Source: Bradyrhizobium huanghuaihaiense (GTDB lineage: Bacteria; Pseudomonadota; Alphaproteobacteria; Rhizobiales; Xanthobacteraceae). Taken from it: 64,000 bases of DNA. The DNA is taken from positions 1-64,000 of the forward strand of contig NZ_VLLA01000026.1 in assembly GCF_007830635.1 (NCBI RefSeq). Direction: 5' to 3'. Below the pieces are notes generated by a model. It was not told the DNA's origin, searched no databases, and saw nothing but the letters and a program-made list of their open reading frames with translations. This document shows positions 15,024 to 24,465 of the stretch, piece by piece (position 1 is the first letter of the stretch; each line of letters begins with the position of its first letter). A program made the translations under genes and the position numbers.

Positions 15024-17762
15024 TCAGGCAGCGCTGACGGCTTCGTACCCAGGCTGAAATTGCTTCTCGAATGCCTCGACAGGCATCGGACGGCCGAAGA
15101 AATAGCCCTGTCCTTCCTCGCACCCCATGCTGACGAGGAAATCGGCCGTGGCCCGGTTCTCGATGCCTTCGGCCACGACCGTGAGCCCGAGCTGCTTGCT
15201 GAGGCCGATGGTCGAGCCGACGATCGCGGCGTCGTCGGAATCGGCAAGCAGATCGAGCACGAATGAGCGGTCGATCTTGAGCCCGTCGAGCGGAAACTTC
15301 TTCAGATAGCTCAAGCTCGCGTAACCGGTGCCGAAATCGTCGAACAGCACGCGGACGCCGAGCTGCTGGATCCGCTTGAACATGTCGAGCACGCGGCCTT
15401 CGTCATGCAGCAGGATATCTTCGGTGACCTCGAGCTCGAGCAGCGAGGGCGTGAGCCCCGTCGCCTTGAGCAGCTCCGCAACCGAATGCGCGAGGTCGCC
15501 GGAGTCGAGCTGAGAGGGGGAGAGATTGATCGCAACGCGTACGCTGTTGCCGGACAATTCCCACGCACGCGCCTGCCGACAGGCGGTTTCCATGACCCAG
15601 CTCGCGATCCGCTCTGATAGCGCCGAGGTATTGACCACCGGCATGAACTCGCCGGGCGAAACGTAACCGCGCACGGGATGCCGCCAGCGGATGAGCGCTT
15701 CGGCTCCGAGCAGGCTGCCGTCGGCCAAGCGAACCTGGGGCTGGTAGAACAGCTCGAACTCGCCGCGATCCGCGGCGAGCGCCAATTCGCTCTCGAGCGT
15801 CAGCCGGTTCTCGAGCTCCTGCCTGATCGTGCTCTCGAAGATCACGTGACTGCCGCGCCGCGTCGCCTTCGCGCGGCTCAGCGCCAGATGGCCGTTGCCC
15901 AGGAGGTCGTCCGCAGTGTGTCCACCGTCGGGATAGACGGCAACGCCGATGCTGATCCGAACGCGGTGCTGTCGTGTGCCCGTGACGAGCGGCGCTTCGA
16001 ACGCGCGCGCGATCCGCTCGGCAAATGCAGCAATCGGCTCGCCGACTTCCTCACAGTCGAGCGCGATGGCGAATTCGTCCCCGCTCAGCCGGGCGACGAT
16101 CGCCTTGCCATCGACTTCATTGCGGAGACGCTCGGCAACGGCCCGCAGCACGAGGTCGCCGGCCGAATGTCCGAGCATGTCGTTGATCTGCTGGAAGCCG
16201 TCGAGCCCGAGCACGAGCAGCGCGACGTCGGAAGATCGCCGCTCCGCCGTGGTGATCAAACCGGTGAGGCCCGCGTGCAGCATGTTGCGATTGGCAAGCC
16301 CCGTCAGCGCGTCATGCTCTGCCAGATACCTGACACGTTCGGCCTCGCGCTTGCGGACCGAGATGTCGCGCAGGATCGCGCCATATTGGAAGCCGTCCGT
16401 TCCCTGCCAGCCGGAGAAGCTCGCCTCGACCGGGAAGGTCTCGCCATTCTTGCGCCGGCCTTCGAACTCGACGACGACGGCCCCGCCCGGGACCAGCAGC
16501 GCCTGACGGGCGGCATCGCCCATCGACGGTCTCGCCGCGCCGTTCGCCGGCGCGGCACAAAGTGTTTCGAACGGCCGGCCGATGATCTCGGCCGGCATGT
16601 AACCGAAGATCGCGCTCGCGCCGGGATTCCAGACCGTGATCCGGTGCTCCGCGTCGGTGCAGACGAGACCATCGCCGAGCGACATCGCGATGCGATGAAA
16701 GCGGCTTTCGGCGATGCGTCCCAACAGGCTGCGGAAATCGATCTCGTCGAGCGCGATCGCGGTCAGATAGGCGATGATCGCAATGTGGAACAGCGACGTG
16801 TCGATGACGAGGGGCCATCTTGCCTGCACGAGAACCGCGGTCAGTTCGACGGCCGCCCCGGCCGTGACGAGGATTGCGACGCGAACGCCCGGTGCGAAGC
16901 GGCGCCACGAATACATCATCATCAGGCAGATTGCGCCGAGGCCCAGGATCATACCGATGTCGGAGGTCCAGCGCAGTGTCCGGATCTGGAGGATCGATTC
17001 TGCCGCCAATGCCTGAAGCACGGGTCCCGAGACGATGCCGCCATTTGGAACGCTGAACCGGTCGCCGAGCTCGAGCGCCGTGGCGCCGACGATGATCTTC
17101 TTGTCCCTGAGCTTGTCGAGAGTCGCAGTATCGCCGCGGATCACGTCGACATAGGAGACGCGCGGAATGGACGCCGCCTGAATACTGAAGTCGATCAGGA
17201 AAGGCGGTCGCCGGCCGGCGTCCTGTCCTGCCAACACGACGGCCATGGACGGCATCAGGGCATCGCCGAATTTCTCACCGAACGGATAACGACGAACCAG
17301 CCCGTCGGATTCGACCGCAACATTGACGAGGGCCGGCCACGACTGGTTGCTGAACGGCTTGAGGGGACGATTGAGGTGAACCGCGCCACCATGCGCCGTC
17401 GGTTGCCTGAAGGACGGCAGGATCGTCGAACCGCCGACGTCCCGAAGCGCCTTGACGAAGGCCTCGTCGGAGACCGGATCCGATGGCGTGCTGAAGTCAA
17501 CGTCGAAGGCGACGTCTTGCACTCCCGCCCCCTCGAGCCTGTGCAACAGCTCAGCGTGCAGCCGGCGCGGCCAGGGCCACACCCCGATCTGGTCGATCGA
17601 GGGCGCGTCGATAGCGATAACGACGACATTGCCGCTCGCCGCACGCGACTGCCAGGCGAACCGCAGATCGGTGAGCGCATTGCGAAGCGAAGCATGCCAA
17701 CCCGTGGACAGCACGACCGCGAGCGCGATCACGACGAGAATATGCGGTCGATAGCGTTTCAC
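15024..17762 (-). CDS. CHASE2-PAS-GGDEF-EAL cyclic di-GMP signalling protein
   Basis: 912 residues from a GTG preceded by AGGGGAGCAAA; a start 30 codons upstream is possible but unsupported. Order: an N-terminal helix, a periplasmic CHASE2 sensor to about residue 300, three membrane helices, PAS (about 385-500), GGDEF, then EAL. The GGDEF signature is SGDEF, so cyclase activity is uncertain. The EAL domain keeps GAEALIRW, NLSPSQ, DDFGTGYASLSYL, KIDRSF and AEGIE, so phosphodiesterase activity is likely. It follows the fecR-like gene 62 bases downstream on the same strand, suggesting co-expression and a surface-related role. Confidence 0.92.
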   Translation of the reverse strand: MKRYRPHILVVIALAVVLSTGWHASLRNALTDLRFAWQSRAASGNVVVIAIDAPSIDQIGVWPWPRRLHAELLHRLEGAGVQDVAFDVDFSTPSDPVSDEAFVKALRDVGGSTILPSFRQPTAHGGAVHLNRPLKPFSNQSWPALVNVAVESDGLVRRYPFGEKFGDALMPSMAVVLAGQDAGRRPPFLIDFSIQAASIPRVSYVDVIRGDTATLDKLRDKKIIVGATALELGDRFSVPNGGIVSGPVLQALAAESILQIRTLRWTSDIGMILGLGAICLMMMYSWRRFAPGVRVAILVTAGAAVELTAVLVQARWPLVIDTSLFHIAIIAYLTAIALDEIDFRSLLGRIAESRFHRIAMSLGDGLVCTDAEHRITVWNPGASAIFGYMPAEIIGRPFETLCAAPANGAARPSMGDAARQALLVPGGAVVVEFEGRRKNGETFPVEASFSGWQGTDGFQYGAILRDISVRKREAERVRYLAEHDALTGLANRNMLHAGLTGLITTAERRSSDVALLVLGLDGFQQINDMLGHSAGDLVLRAVAERLRNEVDGKAIVARLSGDEFAIALDCEEVGEPIAAFAERIARAFEAPLVTGTRQHRVRISIGVAVYPDGGHTADDLLGNGHLALSRAKATRRGSHVIFESTIRQELENRLTLESELALAADRGEFELFYQPQVRLADGSLLGAEALIRWRHPVRGYVSPGEFMPVVNTSALSERIASWVMETACRQARAWELSGNSVRVAINLSPSQLDSGDLAHSVAELLKATGLTPSLLELEVTEDILLHDEGRVLDMFKRIQQLGVRVLFDDFGTGYASLSYLKKFPLDGLKIDRSFVLDLLADSDDAAIVGSTIGLSKQLGLTVVAEGIENRATADFLVSMGCEEGQGYFFGRPMPVEAFEKQFQPGYEAVSAA

Positions 17763-17824
17763 TTTGCTCCCCTGCACCGACGGCACTTGCCGCCGAGTGC
17801 TCCCCCTATGCCGACTGCACGGTC

Positions 17825-19066
17825 CTAGTGATGGCCTCTGCCCCAGTACCAACCGTAATGGTGGCCGTTATTGCCATTTCCGTTGTGGCCGTTGTTGCCA
17901 CCGTTACCGCTGTTGCCATTGTTGCCGGTGCCGCCGCTTCCGTTGCCGGTCGCACCCGTCCCACTGCTTCCGGTCCCGGAAGTTCCGGTGGACACGTTGC
18001 TGCTCGACCCGGCGGCGGTCACAACGGTCGTCGTCGCACTCGACGACGTCGACGCGGCGCTGGCCGTTGACGCGCTGCTGCTCGCGACGGCCGCCGTCAC
18101 GGTGGAGCTGTTGGAGGCTGTGGCGGTGGTGTTCGACGAGCCGTCGCTCCACACCGTAGCTGTGCCGATATTTGTGCTGGCATTTGCGTTGCGCACGCGC
18201 CCCGTTGCCACGGCTCCATGGGCGAGGCCATTCGTGACCTTGTGGACATTCAGCTTGACCTCGCCGAGCGAGCTCGAGATCCGCACGACGCCGGCCCTGG
18301 GCGCCTGGCCTCCGGCCGCCTGATGCGATTGCATCGACGCGCCCGCAGCCTTGGTCCCCTTGTCGATCGGACCCAGCGCATGGATCGCCTGGCCGTTCGC
18401 CGCGTTGCGCGGCGCCGACAATCCCGATTTCGGCACCGGAATGCGCTCGATCGTCGAGGCGCGCGGCTTGCCATGCTCGATCGGATTGAAGGTGCCGCTG
18501 CCGCCCAGGCTGAGCCCGGGCTTGCCATGCTCGAAGGCGGTAGCCGCTTGTCCCGGCATGACTTGTGCGATCTGTCCGGTCTTGAAGTCGGAGACCTCGA
18601 CCTGGCCGCGGAGCACGCCGACCCTGGTACTGCCCGCACCCACCGTGACGCTGAACTGCGTTCCCTTGACGACGGCGGCGAGATAAGGCGTCTCGACCTC
18701 GAAATGCTTGACGTTGCGCTTCTCGACTTCGAGCAGGATCGAACCCGCCTGCTGGATGATGGTGGTCGAAAGCCCGTCCTTCTTCTCGGCAGGTAAGCCC
18801 ACAACGGAATTGGGCGAGATCAGAATCGTCTCTTCACCGCGGACAAGCAGCACCCGGCCGTTGCGTCCGGTGCGGATGGTGTTGCCGGGCTTGAGGGTCG
18901 CTTCCTGGTTCAGCGAGACCTGTTGCGCACCATCGGTCGCAACCCAGACCTCACCGGTGGCCTTGCTGACCGACCAGACGCCATCATCCGCGGCGAACGC
19001 ACCGGAAGCCGTTCCCAGGGTCAGCGCCGCCATGAAGGCGCACCGCATTCCAATTCTGCCGAGCAT
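17825..19066 (-). CDS. FecR-domain exported protein with Ser/Thr/Gly/Asn-rich tail
   Basis: 413 residues, with GAGGATCGTC upstream of the ATG. Signal peptide at 1-25 (ends SGAFAA). A FecR domain (about 45-150) includes LKPGNTIRTGRNGRVLLV and VVKGTQFSVTV. Residues after about 280 are low complexity: Ser/Thr/Ala stretches, then Gly/Asn repeats ending HHYGWYWGRGHH. There is no sigma/anti-sigma partner, so this is the stand-alone exported FecR type often found beside CHASE2 proteins. It is divergent from a TpsB porin and could be a surface or periplasmic partner, which is inference. Confidence 0.85.
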   Translation of the reverse strand: MLGRIGMRCAFMAALTLGTASGAFAADDGVWSVSKATGEVWVATDGAQQVSLNQEATLKPGNTIRTGRNGRVLLVRGEETILISPNSVVGLPAEKKDGLSTTIIQQAGSILLEVEKRNVKHFEVETPYLAAVVKGTQFSVTVGAGSTRVGVLRGQVEVSDFKTGQIAQVMPGQAATAFEHGKPGLSLGGSGTFNPIEHGKPRASTIERIPVPKSGLSAPRNAANGQAIHALGPIDKGTKAAGASMQSHQAAGGQAPRAGVVRISSSLGEVKLNVHKVTNGLAHGAVATGRVRNANASTNIGTATVWSDGSSNTTATASNSSTVTAAVASSSASTASAASTSSSATTTVVTAAGSSSNVSTGTSGTGSSGTGATGNGSGGTGNNGNSGNGGNNGHNGNGNNGHHYGWYWGRGHH

Positions 19067-19196
19067 GACGATCCTCAGTCCCCGTGACAGCCGGACCTGA
19101 GGCGTATCCGAAATGACTCAAGAGAGGATTAGCAGGAAGAGGTCAGTGGAACTGCCGCATTAACCATTCATTGACCATAAAAACCTATGAAAAATC

Positions 19197-20993
19197 ATGC
19201 AGCTAACGATCCCTTACCGCGCCGCGGCAATCGCTCCGTCAAACTACGGAGACAGGTTTGCTGCGCGCGTTGAGAAGCGGCATTTCGCTACCGCATTGGC
19301 GCTGCTGGTACCGATTTTTGCGGGAGTTCCGCAAGCCTTCGCACAACAGGCGAACCAGCCGGGCTTTGATCCGCGCCAGCCCGAGAAATACTTTGAAAAC
19401 CAAACCGAGCGGGAAACGCTGAACCGTCCCCCGGTCAAGCTCCCGACCGTCGGCCAAACCAACACCGGCGGCGACACCAAGCCCCAATTTGTCCTGCGCG
19501 ACATCAGCGTCATCGGTGCTCATGCCATCCCTCGCGATCGTATCGCCGCGGTCTATCACCCCTATCTCGGCAAGAAGGTCTCGCAGGCGGACCTCGCCGC
19601 GATCGCCGGCGCGATCAGCGACCTCTACCGCGCCGATGGTTTCCATCTGAGCCGGGCCATCGTGCCGCCGCAAGACATTGTCGATGGCCGCGTCCGGATC
19701 CAGGTGATCGAAGGCGCCATCGTGCAGGCCGAGCTGAAAGGCGACGGCGCCGAGCCGTTCGGCGTGAGGCCGATGCTTGGGCCGGTTCTCGCCGAGCAGC
19801 CGTCGCGGCTGGCAACGCTCGAACGCCAGCTCTTCCTCATCAACGGCAGGCCCGGCGTCCGGATCACCGATACCGCGCTGGAGGAGATCGGCGGTACGAC
19901 CGGCCGTTTCCGCCTCATCGTTTATTTGAAGACATGGCACGTCTTCTCGTCGTTTGGCCTGGACAATCTCGGCTCGTCCTCGGTCGGTCCATGGCAGACC
20001 TATGCGACGGGCGCGTTCAACTCCTACCTCACGCCCGGCGATACGCTGGCGGTCAACCTGTCGACCATTGCCAACGACCCGCGCGAGCTCGGCTTTGCCC
20101 GGCTGTCCTATGACGCGCCCGTCGGCGTCGACGGCGTGCGGCTCGGCGCGTCCGTGCTCTACAGCGCGGTCCGGCCGGGCGACGCCCGCCGCCTCGACAG
20201 CGACATCACCACGACCGAGGCTTTCGAGGTGCGGGCAAGCACGGTGCCCTTCATGTCGCAATCCTCGGCGCTGACGCTGACGCTGGCCGGGACCTTCAGC
20301 AACGTGTCGGAGCATGACCTGTACGGCCCCTGGTACAACGACCACATCAGGACCGCGAGCCTGACCGCCGACTACCGCCTCCAGGATCGCTTCGGCGGCA
20401 CCAACTTCGCGACGCTGACCTACCGCCAGGGCCTCGACGTCTTCGGCGCCTCACATTTCGACGACGATCTGCTATCGCGCGACGGCGCCGCGTCGAACTT
20501 TTCGGTGCTGAACCTCTGGTTCACGCGCTATCAGGTGCTCAACGACGCCTGGTCGCTCAAGCTTTCCGCGGCGAGCCAGACGGCATCGCGGCCGCTGTTC
20601 ACCTCGCAGCAATTCTACCTCGGCGGCGCGGCCTTTGGCCGGGGCTATGGCGCAGCCGAGATCAGCGGCGACAACGGTCTTGCCGGCTCGCTCGAGCTGC
20701 GGTTCGACCAGAAGCTCAATTTCCGCTACTGGAGCGGCTATCAGCTCTACGCCTTCGGCGACGCCGGCGTAGTCTGGAACGACGGTTACAGGCTGAACGA
20801 CGGCCTGTCGCTGACGTCAGCCGGAGCCGGTGTGCGCTTCTTCCTGTGGGACGACCTCCAGGCCGATCTCGGCGTGGCCGTCCCCTTGAGCTACCGGGCG
20901 CCGGACAATGAACGCCGCAGCCCGCGCTTCCTGTTCACGCTGTCGAGCGCGTTTCGGCTCTGCCCCGAGCGCGGCCGGGGCGGCTGCCTGTAG
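19197..20993 (+). CDS. TpsB outer-membrane transporter (ShlB/FhaC/HecB family)
   Basis: 598 residues. A long signal region (1-49, ends AFAQQ), a linker, one or two POTRA domains (FVLRDISVIGAHAI..., then DGRVRIQVIEGAIV), then a 16-strand barrel ending in alternating aromatic strands (FLFTLSSAF). TpsB proteins export large TpsA adhesins or haemolysins; no TpsA gene is in the window. It has no obvious ribosome binding site and shares a 130-base divergent promoter region with the FecR-like gene. Confidence 0.9.
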   Translation: MQLTIPYRAAAIAPSNYGDRFAARVEKRHFATALALLVPIFAGVPQAFAQQANQPGFDPRQPEKYFENQTERETLNRPPVKLPTVGQTNTGGDTKPQFVLRDISVIGAHAIPRDRIAAVYHPYLGKKVSQADLAAIAGAISDLYRADGFHLSRAIVPPQDIVDGRVRIQVIEGAIVQAELKGDGAEPFGVRPMLGPVLAEQPSRLATLERQLFLINGRPGVRITDTALEEIGGTTGRFRLIVYLKTWHVFSSFGLDNLGSSSVGPWQTYATGAFNSYLTPGDTLAVNLSTIANDPRELGFARLSYDAPVGVDGVRLGASVLYSAVRPGDARRLDSDITTTEAFEVRASTVPFMSQSSALTLTLAGTFSNVSEHDLYGPWYNDHIRTASLTADYRLQDRFGGTNFATLTYRQGLDVFGASHFDDDLLSRDGAASNFSVLNLWFTRYQVLNDAWSLKLSAASQTASRPLFTSQQFYLGGAAFGRGYGAAEISGDNGLAGSLELRFDQKLNFRYWSGYQLYAFGDAGVVWNDGYRLNDGLSLTSAGAGVRFFLWDDLQADLGVAVPLSYRAPDNERRSPRFLFTLSSAFRLCPERGRGGCL

Positions 20994-21144
20994 CTCCTTT
21001 CCTTCGTGGAGCTGACCCGGCACATGACCGATTTGCGGTCTTGCGCACAGGCTTGCCTGAATTTAATCCCGTAGCCTGCTCACGATCGCTCGATCCGGGG
21101 GGCTCCAATGACCATTTTCAGTCGAAAGTGATTGGGACGGAATT

Positions 21145-21975
21145 ATGAAGAGGGTGTTTGCAATCCTGGCGTTTTTTTGCCTGCTCGGGGTCGGCGAATA
21201 TTTCATCGTCAGCCGGTTCGCGATTCGCCACGAGGCTTTGACCCTGTTCGACGCCTCGCGCCAGCGGCCGATCTCGGTCGAGATCGCGGTGCGACGCGAC
21301 TACGAGACCAAGGCCAATCTCGGTCTCTGGAAGCTGCCGCTTGCCATCATCAGCAACGGCAATACCGTCAAGGCCACCGAATATTCCTTCCTCGCCAACG
21401 CGCTCGCGGCGCGCGGCTATCTCGTTGCCAGCGTCCAGCAGGACCTGCCGAGCGACCCGCCGCTGATGACCCATGTCGGTCAGCAATATGTCGGCCGGCG
21501 TGAAGTCTACATCCGCTGCGAGGCCAACATCCTTTTCACCCTGGGCGAATTGAAGCGGCGGCAAGAGAACGTCGACTACGACCACATCACCCTCGTCGGC
21601 CATTCCAATGGCGGCGACGTCTCGATGTATGTCGCCCATCAGCACCCGGAGCTGGTGTCGAAAGTCATCACCCTCGACAATCTGCGGGTGCCTTTCGTCC
21701 TCAGCGACAACATGAAGATCCTCACGTTCCGCTCGAAGGATCCGCATTTCCTCACCGACTCGGGCGTGCTGCCGACCCCGGAAGAGGCCAAGGCGCGCGG
21801 CATCGACATCGTCCACACCGGTGCGCAGCATAACGAAATGAGCGATCGCGGTCCCGATGCGGTCAAGGAGAAGATCCAGGCGACGCTCGACCGCTTCCTG
21901 CGTGACAGCGCCAGCAGCGCACTCGCTCCGGCTGATACCAAAAGTCCGATGATCATGAACCCCGGCGACTATTAG
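21145..21975 (+). CDS. alpha/beta hydrolase, membrane-anchored or exported
   Basis: 276 residues. A hydrophobic N-terminus (MKRVFAILAFFCLLGVGEYFIV) acts as anchor or signal. The nucleophile elbow is GHSNGG (Ser), and a distal His in GAQHNEMSD could complete the triad. An early AIISNGNTVKATEYSFLA segment resembles dienelactone-hydrolase or PHB-depolymerase-like esterases. The substrate is unknown. Confidence 0.8.
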   Translation: MKRVFAILAFFCLLGVGEYFIVSRFAIRHEALTLFDASRQRPISVEIAVRRDYETKANLGLWKLPLAIISNGNTVKATEYSFLANALAARGYLVASVQQDLPSDPPLMTHVGQQYVGRREVYIRCEANILFTLGELKRRQENVDYDHITLVGHSNGGDVSMYVAHQHPELVSKVITLDNLRVPFVLSDNMKILTFRSKDPHFLTDSGVLPTPEEAKARGIDIVHTGAQHNEMSDRGPDAVKEKIQATLDRFLRDSASSALAPADTKSPMIMNPGDY

Positions 21976-22052
21976 CCGGAAGCGCCTTTGCGGCAGATCA
22001 AGGCAGCTCCGGGCCTGCAGGCTAGAAAGGCCATGCAGCGTCGGAGAGGCAC

Positions 22053-22214
22053 GTGTCGCACTATACCGAAAGTCTTGATACGAAAGGCCTCGGCCTGCCC
22101 GCAACGAGAACGCCGTCATTCGTGCGGCATCTCTATCGTGCGACCCGCAGGCTGCTGCGGTCGATCATCGCCCGCATCGATCTCTCGCAATTTCCGGGAT
22201 CGTGCTGCGGATGA
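22053..22214 (+). CDS. small basic hypothetical protein, GTG start
   Basis: 53 residues, SHYTESLDTKGLGLP...DLSQFPGSCCG. The GTG follows GGAGAGGCAC, a good ribosome binding site. The middle (VRHLYRATRRLLRSIIARI) is a strongly basic amphipathic helix, and the C-terminus ends in two Cys. It lies between the hydrolase gene and the small cytochrome c gene on the same strand. No family is recognised. Confidence 0.5.
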   Translation: MSHYTESLDTKGLGLPATRTPSFVRHLYRATRRLLRSIIARIDLSQFPGSCCG

Positions 22215-22248
22215 GCACGGTCGCAGGCGAATGCATGAAGGTTGTCCC

Positions 22249-22569
22249 ATGCACCAGCATTTGAGACGAATTTGCCTGCTGCTCGTCATGACCTCGAGCT
22301 TGGGAACCTCCTCTGCTCTGGCCGCCGATGCCGGTCACGGTGCCGACCTCGCCAAGCGCTGGTGCGCAAGCTGCCATGTCGTGGCCAATGGCCAGGCGGC
22401 CGCCAGCGCCGACGTCCCCTCCTTTGCATCCGTTGCGCGGCGACCGGAGTTCAGTTCGGAGAAGCTCGCGTTCTTCCTGCTCGACCCGCATCCGAAGATG
22501 CCGAACTTTCCCCTGAGCCGAAGCGAAGCTGGCGACATCGCGGCCTACATCGGATCACTGCGTCCTTAG
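22249..22569 (+). CDS. small periplasmic c-type cytochrome
   Basis: 106 residues from an ATG with GAAGG upstream; an in-frame ATG six codons earlier is possible. Signal peptide at 1-25 (LLLVMTSSLGTSSALA), heme site CASCH, and a sixth-ligand Met candidate in PHPKMPNFPLS, followed by the final helix DIAAYIGSL. This is a class I monoheme cytochrome, an electron carrier. No oxidoreductase partner is adjacent. Confidence 0.88.
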   Translation: MHQHLRRICLLLVMTSSLGTSSALAADAGHGADLAKRWCASCHVVANGQAAASADVPSFASVARRPEFSSEKLAFFLLDPHPKMPNFPLSRSEAGDIAAYIGSLRP

Positions 22570-22604
22570 AGGCGGGACGATCGCGATACCTGCCACAAAT
22601 GCAA

Positions 22605-22682
22605 ATCCCTGCCGGAGGACCGACAGGGATCAGCAGAAAGGATGATGGACGGCGAATGAGACCTCATTCGGTGGCCCATCAT
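22605..22682. terminator. two consecutive hairpins between convergent genes
   Basis: ATCCCTG (22605-22611) pairs with CAGGGAT (22624-22630). A second, longer hairpin has ATGATGG (22642-22648) with CCATCAT (22676-22682) and an inner GAATGAG/CTCATTC. They lie between the cytochrome gene (plus) and the phasin gene (minus), where transcripts converge. No long T run follows either, so terminator function is inferred from position. Confidence 0.45.
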
Positions 22683-22761
22683 GGACCTGCGCCAGCATCG
22701 AAATGCGGATCTTCATGCCGCGCAAGATCAATTTGTAGGCAGCCGGCACACAGTCCAGGAA

Positions 22762-23103
22762 TCAGGATTTGCCCTTGCCTGACTGCATGAGACTGCCGGT
22801 CATCTGGCGCATGTGATCTCCGGCGCTGGTGAACTGGCTGCGCAGGAAATCGGACTGGATCCGCATCGCTTCCTGAAGGTCGGTGGCATGCACAAGCTTG
22901 CGTGCATGCTCGAATGCCGACTTCATGTTCTGCTCGGTGAAAGCAAGCGCCTGCTTCGACACCTCCGTCCCGGCTCCCGGAACGGACGTCATCGATTTCG
23001 TGGCGGCTTCGAAAAACATGCCGAACGCTTTTTCTGCCTGGTCAATTGTCTTCTCGGCCAGGTCGCGCAGTTCGGCCGGAACTTCGAGCTTCGGTTCGAT
23101 CAT
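22762..23103 (-). CDS. phasin family protein
   Basis: 113 residues from the ATG preceded by GGAGGAGTGCGACC. The phasin domain is recognisable as an amphipathic helical sequence: KTIDQAEKAFGMFFEAATKS, then SKQALAFTEQNMKSAFEHARKLVHA, then EAMRIQSDFLRSQFTSAGDHMRQM. Phasins coat polyhydroxyalkanoate granules in the cytoplasm and affect their size and number. It has the usual length for the short rhizobial type. Confidence 0.9.
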   Translation of the reverse strand: MIEPKLEVPAELRDLAEKTIDQAEKAFGMFFEAATKSMTSVPGAGTEVSKQALAFTEQNMKSAFEHARKLVHATDLQEAMRIQSDFLRSQFTSAGDHMRQMTGSLMQSGKGKS

Positions 23104-23242
23104 GGTCGCACTCCTCCCTTTTTCTGACTGAATATCACACTTGCCGGACCGGCTTCCAGCAGCGAACGCCGGGGCAAACACCCCCCGGGAGGCGGCTTGG
23201 GCAGGAAACGGAGGGAAAAAGGCGTGAGACGCGCGGTCCGGC

Positions 23243-23428
23243 TCAGGACAAGGGGTGTTCGGGAAGGGCTTCTTCGGTGGCGAGGTCTTCGACGAGTTTG
23301 ATCACCTCGAAACGCTGTCGAGGCGCAAGCTTCAGGAAAGCGCGGAGCAGGCGCAGGCTTTCGACCGTGCCGGTCGCAGGCGCGCCGAGCTTGAGGTGCA
23401 GTTCAGCCGCGAAGTTGAGGTTCTTCAT
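23243..23428 (-). CDS. small hypothetical protein
   Basis: 61 residues starting MKNLNFAAELHLK, with AGGTGCGAG upstream. It has a helical body (TVESLRLLRAFLKLAPRQRFEVIKLVEDLA) and an acidic end. It lies upstream of the phasin gene on the same strand, about 140 bases away, which does not prove co-transcription. No family is recognised. Confidence 0.55.
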   Translation of the reverse strand: MKNLNFAAELHLKLGAPATGTVESLRLLRAFLKLAPRQRFEVIKLVEDLATEEALPEHPLS

Positions 23429-23593
23429 CTCGCACCTATGACAAGCATCGGCCATCCTGAACTGACATCGGGCTCCACGCGAGGCCCGAACACCACAACC
23501 GGACACCGTGGCCAGTTCGAACTCTCGGCCGGAGGGCCCGGCAGGTTAGCACCCTCAACGACGCATCCGGGCTCAACCGAGGAGGTTGCAATT

Positions 23594-23677
23594 ATGCCAA
23601 GGAACAACCCATCCGGCAAGCCCAACCACCGGCGTGGCGATGCTTCGCCTGCATCGCTCCACCGCAATTCCGGATAA
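23594..23677 (+). CDS. possible tiny basic protein (27 residues)
   Basis: An ATG preceded by GAGGAGGTTGCAATT, a near-ideal ribosome binding site, opens MPRNNPSGKPNHRRGDASPASLHRNSG. The product would be disordered, Asn/Pro/Arg-rich and basic. The strength of the start signal is the main reason to list it. Confidence 0.4.
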   Translation: MPRNNPSGKPNHRRGDASPASLHRNSG

Positions 23678-23806
23678 CAGGAATATGGGCCGTCGTCACC
23701 CACCTGCGTCAAGAAGCTGCATTAAATCACGCGCGCAGCACCGATTGCTGTCAACCGCACTGCGTTTCGCCTTGTTTCAGGTGTGAATGGGCATTGGTGA
23801 AGGCGC

Positions 23807-24271
23807 TTAGCGCCTCTTCAGCGTATACACGTAATTGTTGAGTCCCACCTCTGCGGTTGTATCGTCGACGAAATGAACGTCGATCTCACAGCCGGTTTCC
23901 AAAGTCTTGATTGACGCGCCGGCAAAGCCGAGCGAGGCAGCAAGCGCCTTCGGATCGGCCATCTTGTGGACACGCTGCATCTCGTCGAAGGCGCCCTGGA
24001 AGATCATGTCGGGGCCATAATCGGTGACCTTGTACCGCGGCTTGGCACAGGCAAAGGGGCGCGGCCCCGAGATCTCTTTCGCCTTCAGGACGACCGCCTT
24101 GCCCAACAGCCGTTCCCGCTCGGTGCCGTCAGGCTTGCGCTGCGAATCGGCCCACGGCGCGACCACGGCAGCCGTGAATGTCCAGGTGCCGACGTAGAAG
24201 GGATCTGCGGCCGCAGCAGTGCCCGCGGCGCCGACACAGACGAGAAGGTAAACAGTTCCGGCGAATTTCAT
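23807..24271 (-). CDS. exported hypothetical protein
   Basis: 154 residues. Signal peptide at 1-21 (KFAGTVYLLVCVGAAGTAAA). The mature part starts DPFYVGTWTFTAAVVAPWAD and reads like a small lipocalin-like or META-type beta domain (GTW near the start, several alternating strands, two Cys in FACAKP and ETGCEI). No family is assigned. It is divergent from the exported protein at 24466. Confidence 0.65.
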   Translation of the reverse strand: MKFAGTVYLLVCVGAAGTAAAADPFYVGTWTFTAAVVAPWADSQRKPDGTERERLLGKAVVLKAKEISGPRPFACAKPRYKVTDYGPDMIFQGAFDEMQRVHKMADPKALAASLGFAGASIKTLETGCEIDVHFVDDTTAEVGLNNYVYTLKRR

Positions 24272-24465
24272 CCAAGGTATCCCCTCGAGCCTTCGGCTTG
24301 GACTCGCATCTTCGCATCGAGGTTCATCGCTGCCGGGATATTTCCGCCCGTGAACCGTTGTCTAGGATCGAACGACCAAGCGTTTGCGAAACGGCCACGC
24401 AGATCACGGGCGCCATGGCTGATGAACTGATCGATTCGGGCGCGCCTCAGCACAAGGACGACGGC

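Noticed and set aside
15678..17828. 716-codon plus-strand frame opposite the CHASE2-PAS-GGDEF-EAL gene
   Set aside because: It is an antisense frame kept open by high G+C codon bias; the minus-strand protein has four recognisable domains.
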